Source: Serinicoccus profundi (GTDB lineage Bacteria; Actinomycetota; Actinomycetes; Actinomycetales; Dermatophilaceae). Taken from it: 64,000 nt of DNA. The DNA lies in contig NZ_CP042862.1 of NCBI RefSeq assembly GCF_008001015.1, forward strand, positions 2,728,001 through 2,792,000. The letters run 5' to 3'. How positions within the stretch are numbered: position 1 is the first letter of the stretch; the number at the start of each line of letters is the position of its first letter. Position numbers and translations under genes: made by a program. The notes under the pieces are model-generated. The model was not told where the DNA came from. It saw nothing but the letters and a program-made list of their open reading frames with translations, and did not search any database. This document shows, in pieces, positions 28,182 through 37,857 of the stretch.

Positions 28182-28397
28182 AACCATCTGCGACGCTCGG
28201 TGGGACAGGACACAACCATCTGCGGCGCCCGGTCGGTCAGGAGACGACCATCTGCGACGCTCGGTGGGCCAAGACACGACCATCTGCGACGCCCGGTCGG
28301 TCAAGACACGACCATCTGCGACGCCCGGTCGGTCAGGGGACAACCATCTGCGACGCCCGGTCGGTCAGGGCACGACCATCTGCGACGCTCGGTCGGG
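28182..28397. repeat. 32-bp tandem repeat array, 7 units
   Basis: CCATCTG starts at 28184, 28216, 28248, 28280, 28312, 28344 and 28376, an exact 32-base period over seven units. The unit is about GACCATCTGCGACGCCCGGT followed by a 12-base linker such as CGGTCAAGACAC. It occupies most of the 332-base gap between the S9 peptidase and rlmB genes, both on the minus strand. It is the longest array in the window. Confidence 0.95.
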
Positions 28398-28460
28398 CGT
28401 GGTGCGAGGGGTGAGGGGCGAGAGATGAGGGTGAGAGGGCGGGGGGGGTGTCAGCAGGGG

Positions 28461-29429
28461 TCAGCGGCGGGCGCGGGTCTGGGCAATCTCGTAGAGCGTG
28501 ACGGCGGTGGCGATGCCGGCGTTGAGCGACTCGGTGACGGCGGCCATGGGGATCGACACGATCTGGTCGCAGGTCTCCCGCACCAGGCGCGAGAGGCCCT
28601 TGCCCTCCGAGCCGACGACGACGACGAGCGGCTGGTCAGCGAGGTCGAGGCCGGGCAGGGTCACGTCGCCGTCGGCGTCGAGTCCGACGACGAAGAAGCC
28701 CACCTTGCGGTAGCCCTCGAGCGCCCGGGTGAGGTTGGTCGCCTGCGCGACCGGGATGCGGGCGGCGGCACCGGCGGAGGTCTTCCACGCCGCTGCGGTC
28801 ATACCGGCCGAGCGGCGGGCCGGGACGATCACCCCGTGGGCGCCGAAGGCCCCCGCGGAGCGGACGATCGCCCCGAGGTTGCGCGGGTCGGTGATGCCGT
28901 CGAGCGCCACGATGAGCGGGGCCCCGGGCAGCTGCTGGCTCAGCAGGTCGTCGGGGTGGGCGTAGTCGTAGGGCGGCACCGCGAGGACGAGCCCCTGGTG
29001 CACGGCGCCGTCGGTCATCCGGTCCAGCTCGCCCCGCGGCGACTCCATGACGGGGATGCCCGCCTCGGTGGCCAGGGTGATCGACTCACGGACCCGGTCG
29101 TCGGACTCCATCCGGTTGCCGATGTGCAGGACCGTGCCGGGCACTCCGGTGCGCAGCGCCTCCAGGACGCTGTTGCGCCCGGCGACGAGCTCGGTCGAGG
29201 CCTTGGCGCGGCGTCCGCCCTGACCGGGCCGACCGCCCTGCCCGGCGCGCCCGCCCGACGCACCCTCGCTGCGCCCGCCGCGGCGGGAGGCCGGGTGGCC
29301 GACGCGGTCCTCGGCCCGCGGGGTCGGGCCCTTGCCCTTGAGCTGCTTGCGCCGCTGCCCGCCGGAGCCGACGACGGCGCCCTTCTTGTTGGTGGTGCGC
29401 GCCGCACGACGCTGCTGGTTGCCTGCCAT
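28461..29429 (-). CDS. rlmB: 23S rRNA (guanosine-2'-O-)-methyltransferase RlmB (TrmH family)
   Basis: 322 residues: a basic, low-complexity N-terminus, a substrate-binding domain ([15 protein letters not shown]) and a SpoU/TrmH knot domain with motifs [32 protein letters not shown] and [16 protein letters not shown]. It methylates a ribosomal guanosine using SAM. It lies directly downstream of cysS (12 bases), an actinobacterial neighbourhood that in mycobacteria continues to ispF, ispD and carD. Confidence 0.92.
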   Translation of the reverse strand: MAGNQQRRAARTTNKKGAVVGSGGQRRKQLKGKGPTPRAEDRVGHPASRRGGRSEGASGGRAGQGGRPGQGGRRAKASTELVAGRNSVLEALRTGVPGTVLHIGNRMESDDRVRESITLATEAGIPVMESPRGELDRMTDGAVHQGLVLAVPPYDYAHPDDLLSQQLPGAPLIVALDGITDPRNLGAIVRSAGAFGAHGVIVPARRSAGMTAAAWKTSAGAAARIPVAQATNLTRALEGYRKVGFFVVGLDADGDVTLPGLDLADQPLVVVVGSEGKGLSRLVRETCDQIVSIPMAAVTESLNAGIATAVTLYEIAQTRARR

Positions 29430-29441
29430 GTCTGCTCCTTG

Positions 29442-30914
29442 TCAGCGCAGGGCCCAGCGGGCCCCGGCCGGTGTGTCCTCGATGACCACGCCGAGCGCGG
29501 TCAGCTGGTCGCGGATGGCGTCCGCGGTCGCAAAGTCCTTGTCGGTCCGGGCCTGCGCGCGGGCGGCGAGCCGGTCCTCGACGAGTGCGCCGAGGACCTC
29601 GCCGCCGCGACCGCCCGTGCCGTCCGTCGCGCCGGCGTCGGCCCAGGCCGGGTCGAGCGGGTCGGCCCCGAGCACGTCGAGCATGGCCAGCACCTGGAGG
29701 AGGGTATGCCGCAGCTCACCGGCAGCAGCGCCGTCGGCGCCCGCCTCGGGCAGTTTGTTGCCCTCGCGCACCGCACCGAAGACCACGGCCAGCGCCTCGG
29801 AGACGTTGAGGTCGTCGTCCATCGCGGCGCGGAACTCCGCGGGGAAGGCGTCGTCGGCCGCGAGTGCCCGCGAGTCCTCCAGCACCGCGCCCGCCGGCTC
29901 ACCGAGCGCCTCCAGCGTGCGCTCCACGAAGCCTTCGATCCGCTCGACCGACGCAGCGGCCTCGGCGAGCGAGCCCTCGCCATACTCGATCATCGAGCGG
30001 TAGTGCACCGCCCCGAGGTAGAAGCGCAGCACGAGCGGCCGCACCTGCTTGGTGAGCTCGAGGACGGCGAGCGCGTTGCCGAGCGACTTGCCCATCTTGG
30101 CGCCCTTGACCGTGACCCAGCCGTTGTGCAGCCAGAAGCGGGCGAAGTCGAGGCCCGCGGCGCGCGACTGGGCCTGCTCGTTCTCGTGGTGCGGGAAGCG
30201 CAGGTCGACGCCGCCGCCGTGGATGTCGAAGGCGTCACCGAGGTACTTGCGCGCCATCGCCGAGCACTCCAGGTGCCAGCCCGGGCGACCGCGCCCGTAG
30301 GGCGTCGGCCAGCTCGCGGTCCGCGGCTCGCCGTCCTTGTGCCCCTTCCAGAGCGCGAAGTCGCGCGGGTCGCGCTTGCCGCGCGGGTCGGCGTCCCCGG
30401 CCGGCTCCATGTCCTCCAGCATCTGCCGGGTGAGCGAGCCGTAGTCCGGCCAGGACCGCACGTCGAAGTAGACGTCGCCCGAGCCGTCCTCGGCGGCATA
30501 CGCGTGACCCCGCTTGATGAGGGCCTCGATGAGCTCCACCTGCTCGGGGATGTGGCCGGTCGCGCGCGGCTCGTAGGTCGCCGGCAGCACCCCGAGCAGC
30601 TCCAGCGCGCGGCTCGTCTCCTGCTCGTGCGCATACGACCACGCCCACCACGGGCGCCCCGCGTCGGCCGCCTTGGTGAGGATCTTGTCGTCGATGTCGG
30701 TGACGTTGCGCACCAGCGTCACGTCGTAGCCGTGCCCCCGCTCGAGCCAGCGCCGCAGGATGTCGAACGCGACGGCGAAGCGCACGTGCCCGATGTGCGG
30801 GCTGCCCTGCGTGGTGAGACCGCAGATGTAGATGCCGACGTGGCGGCCCTCGGGGTCCAGCGGCACGAACGGCCGCAGCTCGCGGGTGGCGGTGTCGAAC
30901 AGGTGCAGACTCAC
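29442..30914 (-). CDS. cysS: cysteinyl-tRNA synthetase CysS
   Basis: A 490-residue class I synthetase. It shows [17 protein letters not shown] (zinc-binding Cys plus HIGH motif), [22 protein letters not shown], and [11 protein letters not shown] (zinc ligands). [11 protein letters not shown] is the KMSKS loop. It charges tRNA-Cys. GTG 30914 ([13 protein letters not shown]) best fits the family start; no clear ribosome site is visible, and a more distal in-frame start adds an unrelated leader. Next gene in the operon is rlmB. Confidence 0.93.
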   Translation of the reverse strand: MSLHLFDTATRELRPFVPLDPEGRHVGIYICGLTTQGSPHIGHVRFAVAFDILRRWLERGHGYDVTLVRNVTDIDDKILTKAADAGRPWWAWSYAHEQETSRALELLGVLPATYEPRATGHIPEQVELIEALIKRGHAYAAEDGSGDVYFDVRSWPDYGSLTRQMLEDMEPAGDADPRGKRDPRDFALWKGHKDGEPRTASWPTPYGRGRPGWHLECSAMARKYLGDAFDIHGGGVDLRFPHHENEQAQSRAAGLDFARFWLHNGWVTVKGAKMGKSLGNALAVLELTKQVRPLVLRFYLGAVHYRSMIEYGEGSLAEAAASVERIEGFVERTLEALGEPAGAVLEDSRALAADDAFPAEFRAAMDDDLNVSEALAVVFGAVREGNKLPEAGADGAAAGELRHTLLQVLAMLDVLGADPLDPAWADAGATDGTGGRGGEVLGALVEDRLAARAQARTDKDFATADAIRDQLTALGVVIEDTPAGARWALR

Positions 30915-31128
30915 GAGAGTCAAGGTTACGGGCTGCACGAGGTATGCCGCGCCGCTCGGGCCGCGCACGATGCGGGCGGGGGTCGCCCCGGCGCGGTCGG
31001 GGTCGCCCCGCCGCGGTCGGGGTCCGCGCCCGGGCAGGGTGGGGGCGCGCCCTCAGACCCGAGGATGAGGCCGATGTCCGACCTGGGTCCGATGCGCGTG
31101 CGCGACCGGCGGCCGTAGCGTGCCAGGC

Positions 31129-31823
31129 ATGCTGATCGCCGAGGAGCTGCTGCTGCTGACCCGCGCCGACGACGGGCTCGACCGCGTGGGCCGGGCGGAC
31201 CTCGCCGTCGCCGGTGCCCTGCTCTGTGAGCTCGCCCTCCTCGAGCGCGTCAACCTCGACGACGGGCGCATCGCCGTGGTCGACGGGTCCTCCACCGGGG
31301 ACGACCTGCTCGACGAGGCGCTGACCCGGTTCGCCGACCGGACCGGCAAGAAGCCCAAGGACGTCATCGCCCGGATCGGTCGCGGCCTGCCGCGCCTGGT
31401 CCTGGAGCGGCTGGGTCGGGCGGAGATCCTGCACGAGGAGCAGGCCCGGGCGCTCGGGGTCCGCTGGTGGTCGCGCTGGCGGGTCATCGACACCGCCCGC
31501 CGCGACGCCCTGCGCGCCGAGCTGCTCGCCGTGCTCACCGGCCAGCAGGAGCCGCAGGGCCGCACGGGGTCCCTCATCGCGATGCTGCACGCGCTCAACG
31601 CCCTGGGCGCCGCCTTCCCCAAGGAGGCGCGCCTGGGCATCCCGCTGCGCGAGCTGCGGCGCAGCGGGATGCCCTGGGCATCCCGCTGCGCGAGCTGCGG
31701 CGCAGCGCCAAGGAGATCGCCCAGGGCCGCTGGGGCGCGACGGCGGTGTCGCAGGCCATCCAGGCGGCGACCGCCGCGGCCGCCGCGGCAGTGGCGGCGG
31801 GTGGCGCGGCGTCGAGCGACTGA
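31129..31823 (+). pseudogene. GPP34-family protein disrupted by a 41-bp tandem duplication
   Basis: The N-terminus (MLIAEELLLLTRADDG) and the central helical part (LLDEALTRFADRTGKKPKDV) mark a GPP34/GOLPH3-like protein, a family that binds phosphoinositides in eukaryotes and is widespread but uncharacterised in actinobacteria. At 31632-31707 a 35-bp segment is repeated with a 41-bp offset, which shifts the frame. The original ending (RSAKEIAQGRWGATAVSQAI onward, stop at 31821-31823) is now in another frame. The shifted frame runs on to 31989, inside the next gene, with an Arg/Ser/Pro-rich nonsense tail. Confidence 0.7.
31632..31707. repeat. 41-bp tandem duplication with hairpin junction
   Basis: The 35 bases at 31632-31666 recur at 31673-31707, joined by six bases. 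The junction GGATGCC is the exact reverse complement of GGCATCC three bases downstream, giving a perfect 7-bp hairpin. This is the footprint expected of a quasipalindrome or template-switch event. Confidence 0.9.
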
Positions 31824-31874
31824 CCTGCGAGGCCCCGCCGGGTTGCCCACCCCGACCCACATAGGGTTGTCCGC

Positions 31875-34184
31875 ATGCCGATCGTCCACCAGAACGACCG
31901 CTGCCGCCTCACCGCTCTCACCCCGCACCTGCTGCGGATCGAGTGGTCGCCGAGCGGCACCTTCACCGACGCCCCCACCCAGGTGGTGATCGATCGTGAC
32001 CTGTGGCCCGCGCAGCAGGAGGGTGAGGCGGCCCTGCAGGTCGAGCCCTGGCGCGGCGGGGTCAAGGCCCTCGCGGCGGGCTTCGAGGTCCGCTACGACG
32101 GCGCCGAACCGTCCGCCGCCGGACTGAGCGTGCAGGCCCGCGGCGGGCTCACGTCATACCACTCCACGTGGCGGTTCGGGGAGCCCGTGGACGCCCCGCT
32201 GCCCGGCACCACCCGCACCCTCGACGACGCCGACGGCCGCATCCCGCTGGAGCCCTCGATCCTGTCCCGCAGCGGCCTCGGCGTCCTCGACGACTCCGCG
32301 TCGCTGGTCCGCAGCGGACCCCTGCTCACCGACCTCGCGCCGCGCGAGCCGGGCGCGCTCGATCTCTACGTCTTCACCCACGGTCTGGACTTCCGGGGCG
32401 CGCTGCGCGACTTCCACGCGCTCACCGGGCCGGTGCCGCGGGTGCCGCGCTTCGTCCTGGGCAACTGGTGGAGCCGCTACCACCCCTACTCCGCGACCGA
32501 GTATGCCGCGCTCCTGGACCGGTTCGCCGCCGACCGGCTGCCCTTCTCCGTCGCGGTCATCGACATGGACTGGCACGTCGTCGACGTGGACCCCGAGATC
32601 GGCAGCGGCTGGACCGGCTACACCTGGAACCGCGACCTCTTCCCCGACCCCTCCGCCTTCCTCGCCGACCTGCACCGCCGCGGGCTCGCGGTCACCCTCA
32701 ACGACCACCCGGCCGACGGGATCCGGCGGCACGAGGACGCGTACCCGGCGATGGCGCAGGCGATGGGCATCGACCCGGCCAGCGGCGAGCCGGTCGAGTT
32801 CGACCCGACCTCCGAGCGCTTCTGGCAGGCCTACTTCACCCACGTCGCCGGACCGCTGGCCGAGCAGGGCGTCGACTTCTGGTGGATCGACTGGCAGCAG
32901 GGCACGCACACGGCCTTGCCCGGGCTCGACCCGTTGTGGCTGCTCAACGAGCGGCACTTCGCCGAGCAGGAGGCGCAGGGGAGGCGACCGCTGGTCTTCT
33001 CGCGGTATGCCGGTCCCGGCTCGCACCGCACGCCGATCGGCTTCTCCGGCGACTCGCTCATCAGCTGGGAGTCACTGGCCTTCCAGCCGGAGTTCACCGC
33101 GAGCGCGGCCAACATCGGCTACGGCTGGTGGAGCCACGACATCGGCGGCCACTGGTCCGGCGCCAAGGACGTCGAGCTCGCGGTGCGCTGGGTCCAGCTC
33201 GGGGTGTGGTCGCCGATCAACCGGCTGCACGCCAGCGCCAGCCCCTTCCAGGGCAAGGAGCCGTGGCGCTTCGGGGCGGAGGGCGAGCGGCTCATGGGTG
33301 AGGCGCTGCGCCTGCGCCACCGGCTGCTCCCCTACCTCGCGACCATGGCCGAACGCGCTGCGGCACAAGGCATCTCACTGGTCGAGCCGGTCTACCACCG
33401 GCACCCTGACCGGATGGAGGCGTATGCCCACCGCGCCACCTTCTTCTTCGGCGAGGACCTGCTCGTCGCGCCCCCGGTGACGCCTCGGCTGCCGGGGACG
33501 GGCCTGTCCGCGACGCCGCTGTGGCTGCCGCCCGGGGAGTGGTTCGACCTCGAGACGGGGCGGCGCTATGACGCGGGCGCGCACGGACGCAGCCTCACGG
33601 CATACCGGGACCTGGCGCACACCCCGGTCTTCGCGCGCGCCGGGAGCGTGCTGCCGCTCCTGGGGACCGAGATGCCCGGCAACGGCGTCGACCTGCCCGA
33701 GCACCTGGAGCTGCGGGTCTTCCCCGGTGCGGACGGCCAGCACGTGCTCGTGGAGGATGACGACGGCCCGGTCGCGACCCGCCGGCTGACCCGCACCCCG
33801 CTGCGGCACGACGCGGCCACCGGGCGTCTGGTCATCGGCCCGGCCGAGGGCGACCTCGACGTCCTGCCGGCCACCCGGACCTGGACGGTGCGGGTCGCCG
33901 GGAACGCGGACGTGCTCACCGCCACGGACGTGCCGGTCGGCGAGGAGGTCGTGCTCGAGCTGCCCGCGGTCGGCGAGCCCGACGTGCTGGGCGAGTGCTT
34001 CGCCCTTCTCGACGCGGCCGAGGTGGAGCACGCCGCCAAGGAGCGGGCCTGGGCGGTGCTGCGCCGCGGGCTGGGCCAGGGCGAGACGAACCGGAGCGTC
34101 GCTCGGGTGGTCGACGAGCTGCGCTCGGCCCGCCTCGACGACACCCTCGTCGGCGCCCTCACCGAGATCGTCGCGGCGCGCTAA
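31875..34184 (+). CDS. GH31 alpha-glucosidase/alpha-xylosidase-like enzyme
   Basis: 769 residues, no signal peptide. An N-terminal beta domain leads to a GH31 barrel: FVLGNWWSRYHPYS, nucleophile region VAVIDMDWHVVD, HPADGIRRHEDAYPA, WWIDWQQG, acid/base region GFSGDSLISWESL, and WWSHDIGGHW. C-terminal beta domains follow (LLPYLATMAERAAAQG, PLWLPPGEWFDLETG). It likely removes glucose or xylose from non-reducing ends of alpha-glucans. Its TAA at 34182-34184 overlaps the restored-frame stop of the convergent YidC-like gene. Confidence 0.9.
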   Translation: MPIVHQNDRCRLTALTPHLLRIEWSPSGTFTDAPTQVVIDRDLWPAQQEGEAALQVEPWRGGVKALAAGFEVRYDGAEPSAAGLSVQARGGLTSYHSTWRFGEPVDAPLPGTTRTLDDADGRIPLEPSILSRSGLGVLDDSASLVRSGPLLTDLAPREPGALDLYVFTHGLDFRGALRDFHALTGPVPRVPRFVLGNWWSRYHPYSATEYAALLDRFAADRLPFSVAVIDMDWHVVDVDPEIGSGWTGYTWNRDLFPDPSAFLADLHRRGLAVTLNDHPADGIRRHEDAYPAMAQAMGIDPASGEPVEFDPTSERFWQAYFTHVAGPLAEQGVDFWWIDWQQGTHTALPGLDPLWLLNERHFAEQEAQGRRPLVFSRYAGPGSHRTPIGFSGDSLISWESLAFQPEFTASAANIGYGWWSHDIGGHWSGAKDVELAVRWVQLGVWSPINRLHASASPFQGKEPWRFGAEGERLMGEALRLRHRLLPYLATMAERAAAQGISLVEPVYHRHPDRMEAYAHRATFFFGEDLLVAPPVTPRLPGTGLSATPLWLPPGEWFDLETGRRYDAGAHGRSLTAYRDLAHTPVFARAGSVLPLLGTEMPGNGVDLPEHLELRVFPGADGQHVLVEDDDGPVATRRLTRTPLRHDAATGRLVIGPAEGDLDVLPATRTWTVRVAGNADVLTATDVPVGEEVVLELPAVGEPDVLGECFALLDAAEVEHAAKERAWAVLRRGLGQGETNRSVARVVDELRSARLDDTLVGALTEIVAAR

Positions 34185-34974
34185 CTGACTGGCGGCCGCA
34201 CGGCGCTGATCCGTCGCAGGCTCGCCCGCTCGAGCAGACCCCAGACCGAACTGGTGACGAGGTAGAGGCCCGCCGCGAGCGGCAGCGACACAACCGCCAG
34301 CACGGTGAAGAGTGGCCGGACCTGCCCGACGAGGACGTGCTGAAGGACAGCAAGGGCAGCACCCTGGTCATCTGCTCCATCGAGTCCTGCATCGCCCGTT
34401 GCGCATCGCTCAGCCGCTCACGCGCGCCTGGGTCGCGTTCTGCGGTGTTCGCGCGGTCCTGCAACATGTGCCGCCGCATCTGCCGTGCGGCGAAGGCCGC
34501 CACGACGAGAGTCAGGCCGATGAGCACGAGGAAGACCCAGCGGTCGCCCTCAGCCGTGGTGAGCAGGTGGTCCGACAGGGGCACCCCGAAGAGGGTGTGG
34601 TCGAGCAGCTGGTTGTGCTCACCGCGGATCTCAGTGGCCGTGAACAGCCGGTAGATCATGGAGAAGACCGGGATCTGGATGAGGATCGGCAGGCAGCCCG
34701 GGAGCGGGGACACCCCCTCCTCCCGGTGCAGGTCGAGGACCGCCTGCTGCAGGGCTCGCGGGTCGTCGGGGTGCTCCTCGCGCAGCCTCGCGATCTTGGG
34801 CTGCAGGTCGCGACGGCGCACGGTGCCGTGCGCGAGGCCGCGGTTCATCGGGTGCAGCGCCAGCCGGACGGCCAGCGTCACAGCGATGATGACGAGAGCG
34901 GGTGGGAGGAACCCGTCGAGGGCGGTCAGCAGGTCATGGACGTGGATGAGCAGAGGGTCGAGAAAGGCGAACAC
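34159..34974 (-). CDS. YidC/Oxa1-like membrane insertase paralogue with a late frameshift
   Basis: GTG 34974 follows AGGAG by six bases. The protein shows the YidC core: LVIIAVTLAVRLALHPMNRG, then a basic loop with conserved LQPKIARLREEH, GCLPILIQIPVFSMIYRLFT, and WVFLVLIGLTLVVAAFAARQ. After VLPLLSFSTS the frame turns to Ser/Arg/Cys-rich nonsense. One frame over, VRPLFTVLAVVSLPLAAGLY continues as the expected last membrane helix, with a stop at 34181-34183. A one-base deletion near 34340 explains this. It should insert membrane proteins; it is likely an accessory second YidC because DUF6412 lies upstream. Confidence 0.7.
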   Translation of the reverse strand: MFAFLDPLLIHVHDLLTALDGFLPPALVIIAVTLAVRLALHPMNRGLAHGTVRRRDLQPKIARLREEHPDDPRALQQAVLDLHREEGVSPLPGCLPILIQIPVFSMIYRLFTATEIRGEHNQLLDHTLFGVPLSDHLLTTAEGDRWVFLVLIGLTLVVAAFAARQMRRHMLQDRANTAERDPGARERLSDAQRAMQDSMEQMTRVLPLLSFSTSSSGRSGHSSPCWRLCRCRSRRASTSSPVRSGVCSSGRACDGSAPCGRQSVSAPRRSR

Positions 34975-35086
34975 GCGAGGCTCCTGGTGGGCGGGCACAC
35001 CGCTGGGGGTATGCCAAGGGCTGGGTTGGCGTCACCCGGCCCCTGCCGGTGGTCGAGGGCGTTCCCCGACCAGCTCCCGGGGCCGG

Positions 35087-35365
35087 TCAGGCCCGCCCGG
35101 GCGCCCGGGGTCGGACCCAGCCGGAGCGGTCCGGATCGCTGGACCGCACGCCGGAGCACCGGCATACCTCGCTGCGATGATGGACCGAGACCACCTGCGC
35201 GCGAAGCGGCAGCGCACCGTGGTCGGCCGCGAGCGCGACGACCGCCGCAGCGGCCAGACCGATGAGCAGGTGATCGGGAGTCGCCGCAGCGGAGAGCAGT
35301 ACAACCACCGCGAGCAACGGCAGTACCACCCCGATGAGGGGTAGCCGGTCGCTGCGGGAGGTCAT
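35087..35365 (-). CDS. DUF6412-like small membrane protein
   Basis: A 92-residue protein with two hydrophobic segments (LIGVVLPLLAVVVLLSAAAT and LLIGLAAAAVVALAA) and a soluble Arg/Ser-rich tail. Small proteins of this type commonly sit immediately upstream of an actinobacterial YidC paralogue, as here (113 bases). Function unknown; the DUF assignment is from layout and neighbourhood. Confidence 0.6.
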   Translation of the reverse strand: MTSRSDRLPLIGVVLPLLAVVVLLSAAATPDHLLIGLAAAAVVALAADHGALPLRAQVVSVHHRSEVCRCSGVRSSDPDRSGWVRPRAPGRA

Positions 35366-35419
35366 GACGAGCAGCCTACTCCGAGCGCCACGCCTCGATG
35401 TGCTGAGAACAGCGGACGC

Positions 35420-35791
35420 TCACCACTCCAGAGCGTGAGTGCGATGCACCCGCCACGACGCACGCAACTCCTCGACATCGTCCACCGGCACGTAGAACGG
35501 GCGATGCTGGGCGCCAGCCGTCGTCTCGACCAGGATCCGCGGAGGTTCTCGGGGCTCGCGCTGGACAAGGATGTCGGCGACCTCGTCCCAGGCCAGGTCC
35601 AGCGCCTTCGACGGGGGCATCCGCACATGGAGCCCGTCAGCATCGACAGACGTCCGGGTCGCGAGAGTCGACCACGCTTGCAGCGCGCACACGACAGCGA
35701 AGGCCGCTCTCCACGCCGCACCACCCAAGGTGCCGTCGAACGCCTCTAGCACCGCGAGGACGACAAAGGACACCGCGCCTACCAGTGGCAC
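35420..35791 (-). CDS. PH-like membrane-associated protein
   Basis: 123 residues. Two N-terminal hydrophobic stretches (LVGAVSFVVLAVLEAF and AAFAVVCALQAW) are followed by a beta-rich domain (VDADGLHVRMPPSKALDLAW, ILVETTAGAQHRPFYVP) resembling the bacterial PH (bPH2-like) domain. The start is GTG 35791. Its partner and ligand are unknown. It lies 54 bases upstream of the DUF6412-like gene on the same strand. Confidence 0.55.
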   Translation of the reverse strand: MPLVGAVSFVVLAVLEAFDGTLGGAAWRAAFAVVCALQAWSTLATRTSVDADGLHVRMPPSKALDLAWDEVADILVQREPREPPRILVETTAGAQHRPFYVPVDDVEELRASWRVHRTHALEW

Positions 35792-35865
35792 CCAGGTTCA
35801 CTGCCGTGTCGGCGGCGTCCAGTCGCGCCGCTCCGGAGCGGACGCCTCCCCCGAGCCCCTCACGC

Positions 35866-36495
35866 TCACTCCCCCCGGTCTAGCCACCCCTGCCGATGCG
35901 GCTTCTCGGCGCCGATCGTCGTGTCGTCGCCGTGACCGGTGTGGACCACCGTCTCCTCGGGGAGCGTCAGCAGCCGGTCGGTGATGGACTGCACGATGAC
36001 GTCGAAGTCGCTGAACGAGCGCCCCGTGGCCCCGGGCCCGCCCTGGAAGAGGGTGTCCCCGGAGAACAACACCCCCAGCTCGGGCACGTGGAAGCAGCAG
36101 GCACCCGGCGAGTGGCCGGGGGTGTGCAGGACCTCGAGGGTCACTCCCGCAACCTGGAGGGACTGCCCGTCCGCGAGGTCCTCGTCCCAGCGCCGCCCGG
36201 GGTGGGTGAGCTCCCATACCGGGGCCTCGGCGGGATGCAGGTGCAGCGGTGCGCCGGTGCGCTCCCGGAGGTCGAAGGCGGCGTCGACGTGGTCGCTGTG
36301 GGAGTGGGTGAGCAGGATGGCGCGCACCTGCCGGTCCCCCACGGCCTCGGCGATGGCGGCCGCGTCGTGCGGGGCGTCGATGATCACGCACTCGGCGTCG
36401 TCACCGAGCACCCAGACGTTGTTGTCGACGTCCCACGAGCCACCGTCCAGCTCGAAGGTGCCGCTTGTGGTCGCGTGGTCGATGCGGGCACTCAT
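35866..36495 (-). CDS. metallo-beta-lactamase-fold hydrolase, candidate S-formylmycothiol hydrolase
   Basis: A 209-residue glyoxalase II-like fold with the metal motif [11 protein letters not shown] (HxHxDH) near residue 60, a His in [11 protein letters not shown], an Asp in [10 protein letters not shown] and a final His in [13 protein letters not shown]. It overlaps the mycothiol dehydrogenase gene by four bases. In Mycobacterium tuberculosis the same pair occurs as Rv2259-Rv2260. The context points to hydrolysis of the S-formylmycothiol made by the dehydrogenase; the exact substrate is inference. Confidence 0.82.
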   Translation of the reverse strand: MSARIDHATTSGTFELDGGSWDVDNNVWVLGDDAECVIIDAPHDAAAIAEAVGDRQVRAILLTHSHSDHVDAAFDLRERTGAPLHLHPAEAPVWELTHPGRRWDEDLADGQSLQVAGVTLEVLHTPGHSPGACCFHVPELGVLFSGDTLFQGGPGATGRSFSDFDVIVQSITDRLLTLPEETVVHTGHGDDTTIGAEKPHRQGWLDRGE

Positions 36496-37661
36496 GCGCG
36501 CACCTCCGCGTCGGCGTCCGACCGGGCTTCCGCAGAGTCCGTGCCACCTCCCGCGGCCTCGTCGATGACGACGACCGAGCGCAACACCTCACCACCGTGC
36601 ATCTTGTCGAACGCCGCCTCGACGTCGCCGAGTCCGATCCGCTCGGTGACGAAGGCGTCGAGGTCGAAGCGTCCCTGGCGGTAGAGGTCGATGAGCATGG
36701 GGAAGTCCCGGCTCGGCAGGCAGTCGCCGTACCAGCTCGACTTCAGCGACCCGCCCCGGCCGAAGACGTCGAGCAGGGGGAGGGTGATCTCCATCTCCGG
36801 GGTCGGAACGCCGACGAGCACGACGGTGCCGGCCAGGTCGCGGGCGTAGAACGCCTGCCGGTAGGTCTCCGGCCGTCCCACCGCGTCCACGACGACGTCG
36901 GCGCCGTTGCCGCCGGTGAGCTGCTGGATCGCCTCGACCGGGTCGTTGTCCTTGCTGTTGACGGTATGCGTCGCGCCGAACGTCTTCGCCGTCTCCAGCT
37001 TGCGGTCATCGACGTCGACGGCGATGACCGTGGTGGCCCCGGCGATCGAGGCACCAGCGATCGCGGCGTCGCCGACCCCGCCGCACCCGATGACGGCGAC
37101 CGAGTCACCCCGCGTCACCCCGCCGGTGTTGACGGCCGCACCGAAGCCGGCCATGACACCGCAGCCCAGGAGCCCGGCCGCGACGGCGGAGGCCTCCCGG
37201 TCGACCTTCGTGCACTGCCCGGCGTGGACGAGCGTCTTCTCGATGAACGCGCCGATCCCCAGGGCCGGGCTGAGCTCGGTGCCGGCCATCTCATCACCCT
37301 CGGCGAGCGTCATCTTCTGGCTCGCGTTGTGAGTGGCGAAGCAGTACCACGGCTGTCCCTTCGCGCAGGCCCGGCACTGACCGCAGACCGCACGCCAGTT
37401 GAGGATGACGAAGTCACCGGGCTCGACCTCGGTGACGCCCTCCCCCACCGCCTCGACGGTCCCGGCTGCCTCGTGCCCCAGCAGGAACGGGAACTCGTCG
37501 TTGATCCCACCCTCGCGGTAGTGCAGGTCGGTGTGGCACACGCCGCACGCCTCGACCGAGACGACGGCCTCGCCGGGCCCCGGGTCCGGGACGATGATGT
37601 CGACGAGCTCGACGTCGGCTCCCTTGCGGCGGGCGATGACACCCTTGACGGTCTGCTGCAT
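36492..37661 (-). CDS. mscR: S-(hydroxymethyl)mycothiol dehydrogenase MscR
   Basis: A 389-residue zinc alcohol dehydrogenase: catalytic zinc ligands in [13 protein letters not shown] and LLGHEAAG, structural zinc cysteines in [15 protein letters not shown], and an NAD-binding [10 protein letters not shown]. This matches NAD/mycothiol-dependent formaldehyde dehydrogenase. It oxidises the formaldehyde-mycothiol adduct in the cytoplasm. ATG 37661 starts [14 protein letters not shown]. The C-terminal ~20 residues are an unusual acidic Ser/Ala tail. The window also carries mshA and mshD, so the cofactor is made by this organism. Confidence 0.92.
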   Translation of the reverse strand: MQQTVKGVIARRKGADVELVDIIVPDPGPGEAVVSVEACGVCHTDLHYREGGINDEFPFLLGHEAAGTVEAVGEGVTEVEPGDFVILNWRAVCGQCRACAKGQPWYCFATHNASQKMTLAEGDEMAGTELSPALGIGAFIEKTLVHAGQCTKVDREASAVAAGLLGCGVMAGFGAAVNTGGVTRGDSVAVIGCGGVGDAAIAGASIAGATTVIAVDVDDRKLETAKTFGATHTVNSKDNDPVEAIQQLTGGNGADVVVDAVGRPETYRQAFYARDLAGTVVLVGVPTPEMEITLPLLDVFGRGGSLKSSWYGDCLPSRDFPMLIDLYRQGRFDLDAFVTERIGLGDVEAAFDKMHGGEVLRSVVVIDEAAGGGTDSAEARSDADAEVRA

Positions 37662-37857
37662 GCTGCGGTCCTCTCTGACGGGTCGCGGTGCCCAGCGCCG
37701 GGATGCGCTGCCCTGGTGGCGGGTCGGTGCGCCGGCGGCGGGCGTGCGGTGCTCCGCCCACGGTATGCGGTCACCACCTCCGCGCGCAGCCCGGGCACCC
37801 GAGGCCCGCCTCCGGCGAGCGCCTCCGCCGCCGCGAGTGACCGCATACAGTCTCCCT

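Noticed and set aside
28182-28397. CRISPR array
   Set aside because: The period is 32 bases in total; the 12-base linkers are similar to one another and too short to be spacers. No cas genes are near.
30970-31045. Functional repeat in the cysS-GPP34 gap
   Set aside because: CGGTCGGGGTC-type direct repeats occur, but the region is simple GC-rich sequence and the similarity is weak evidence for a role.
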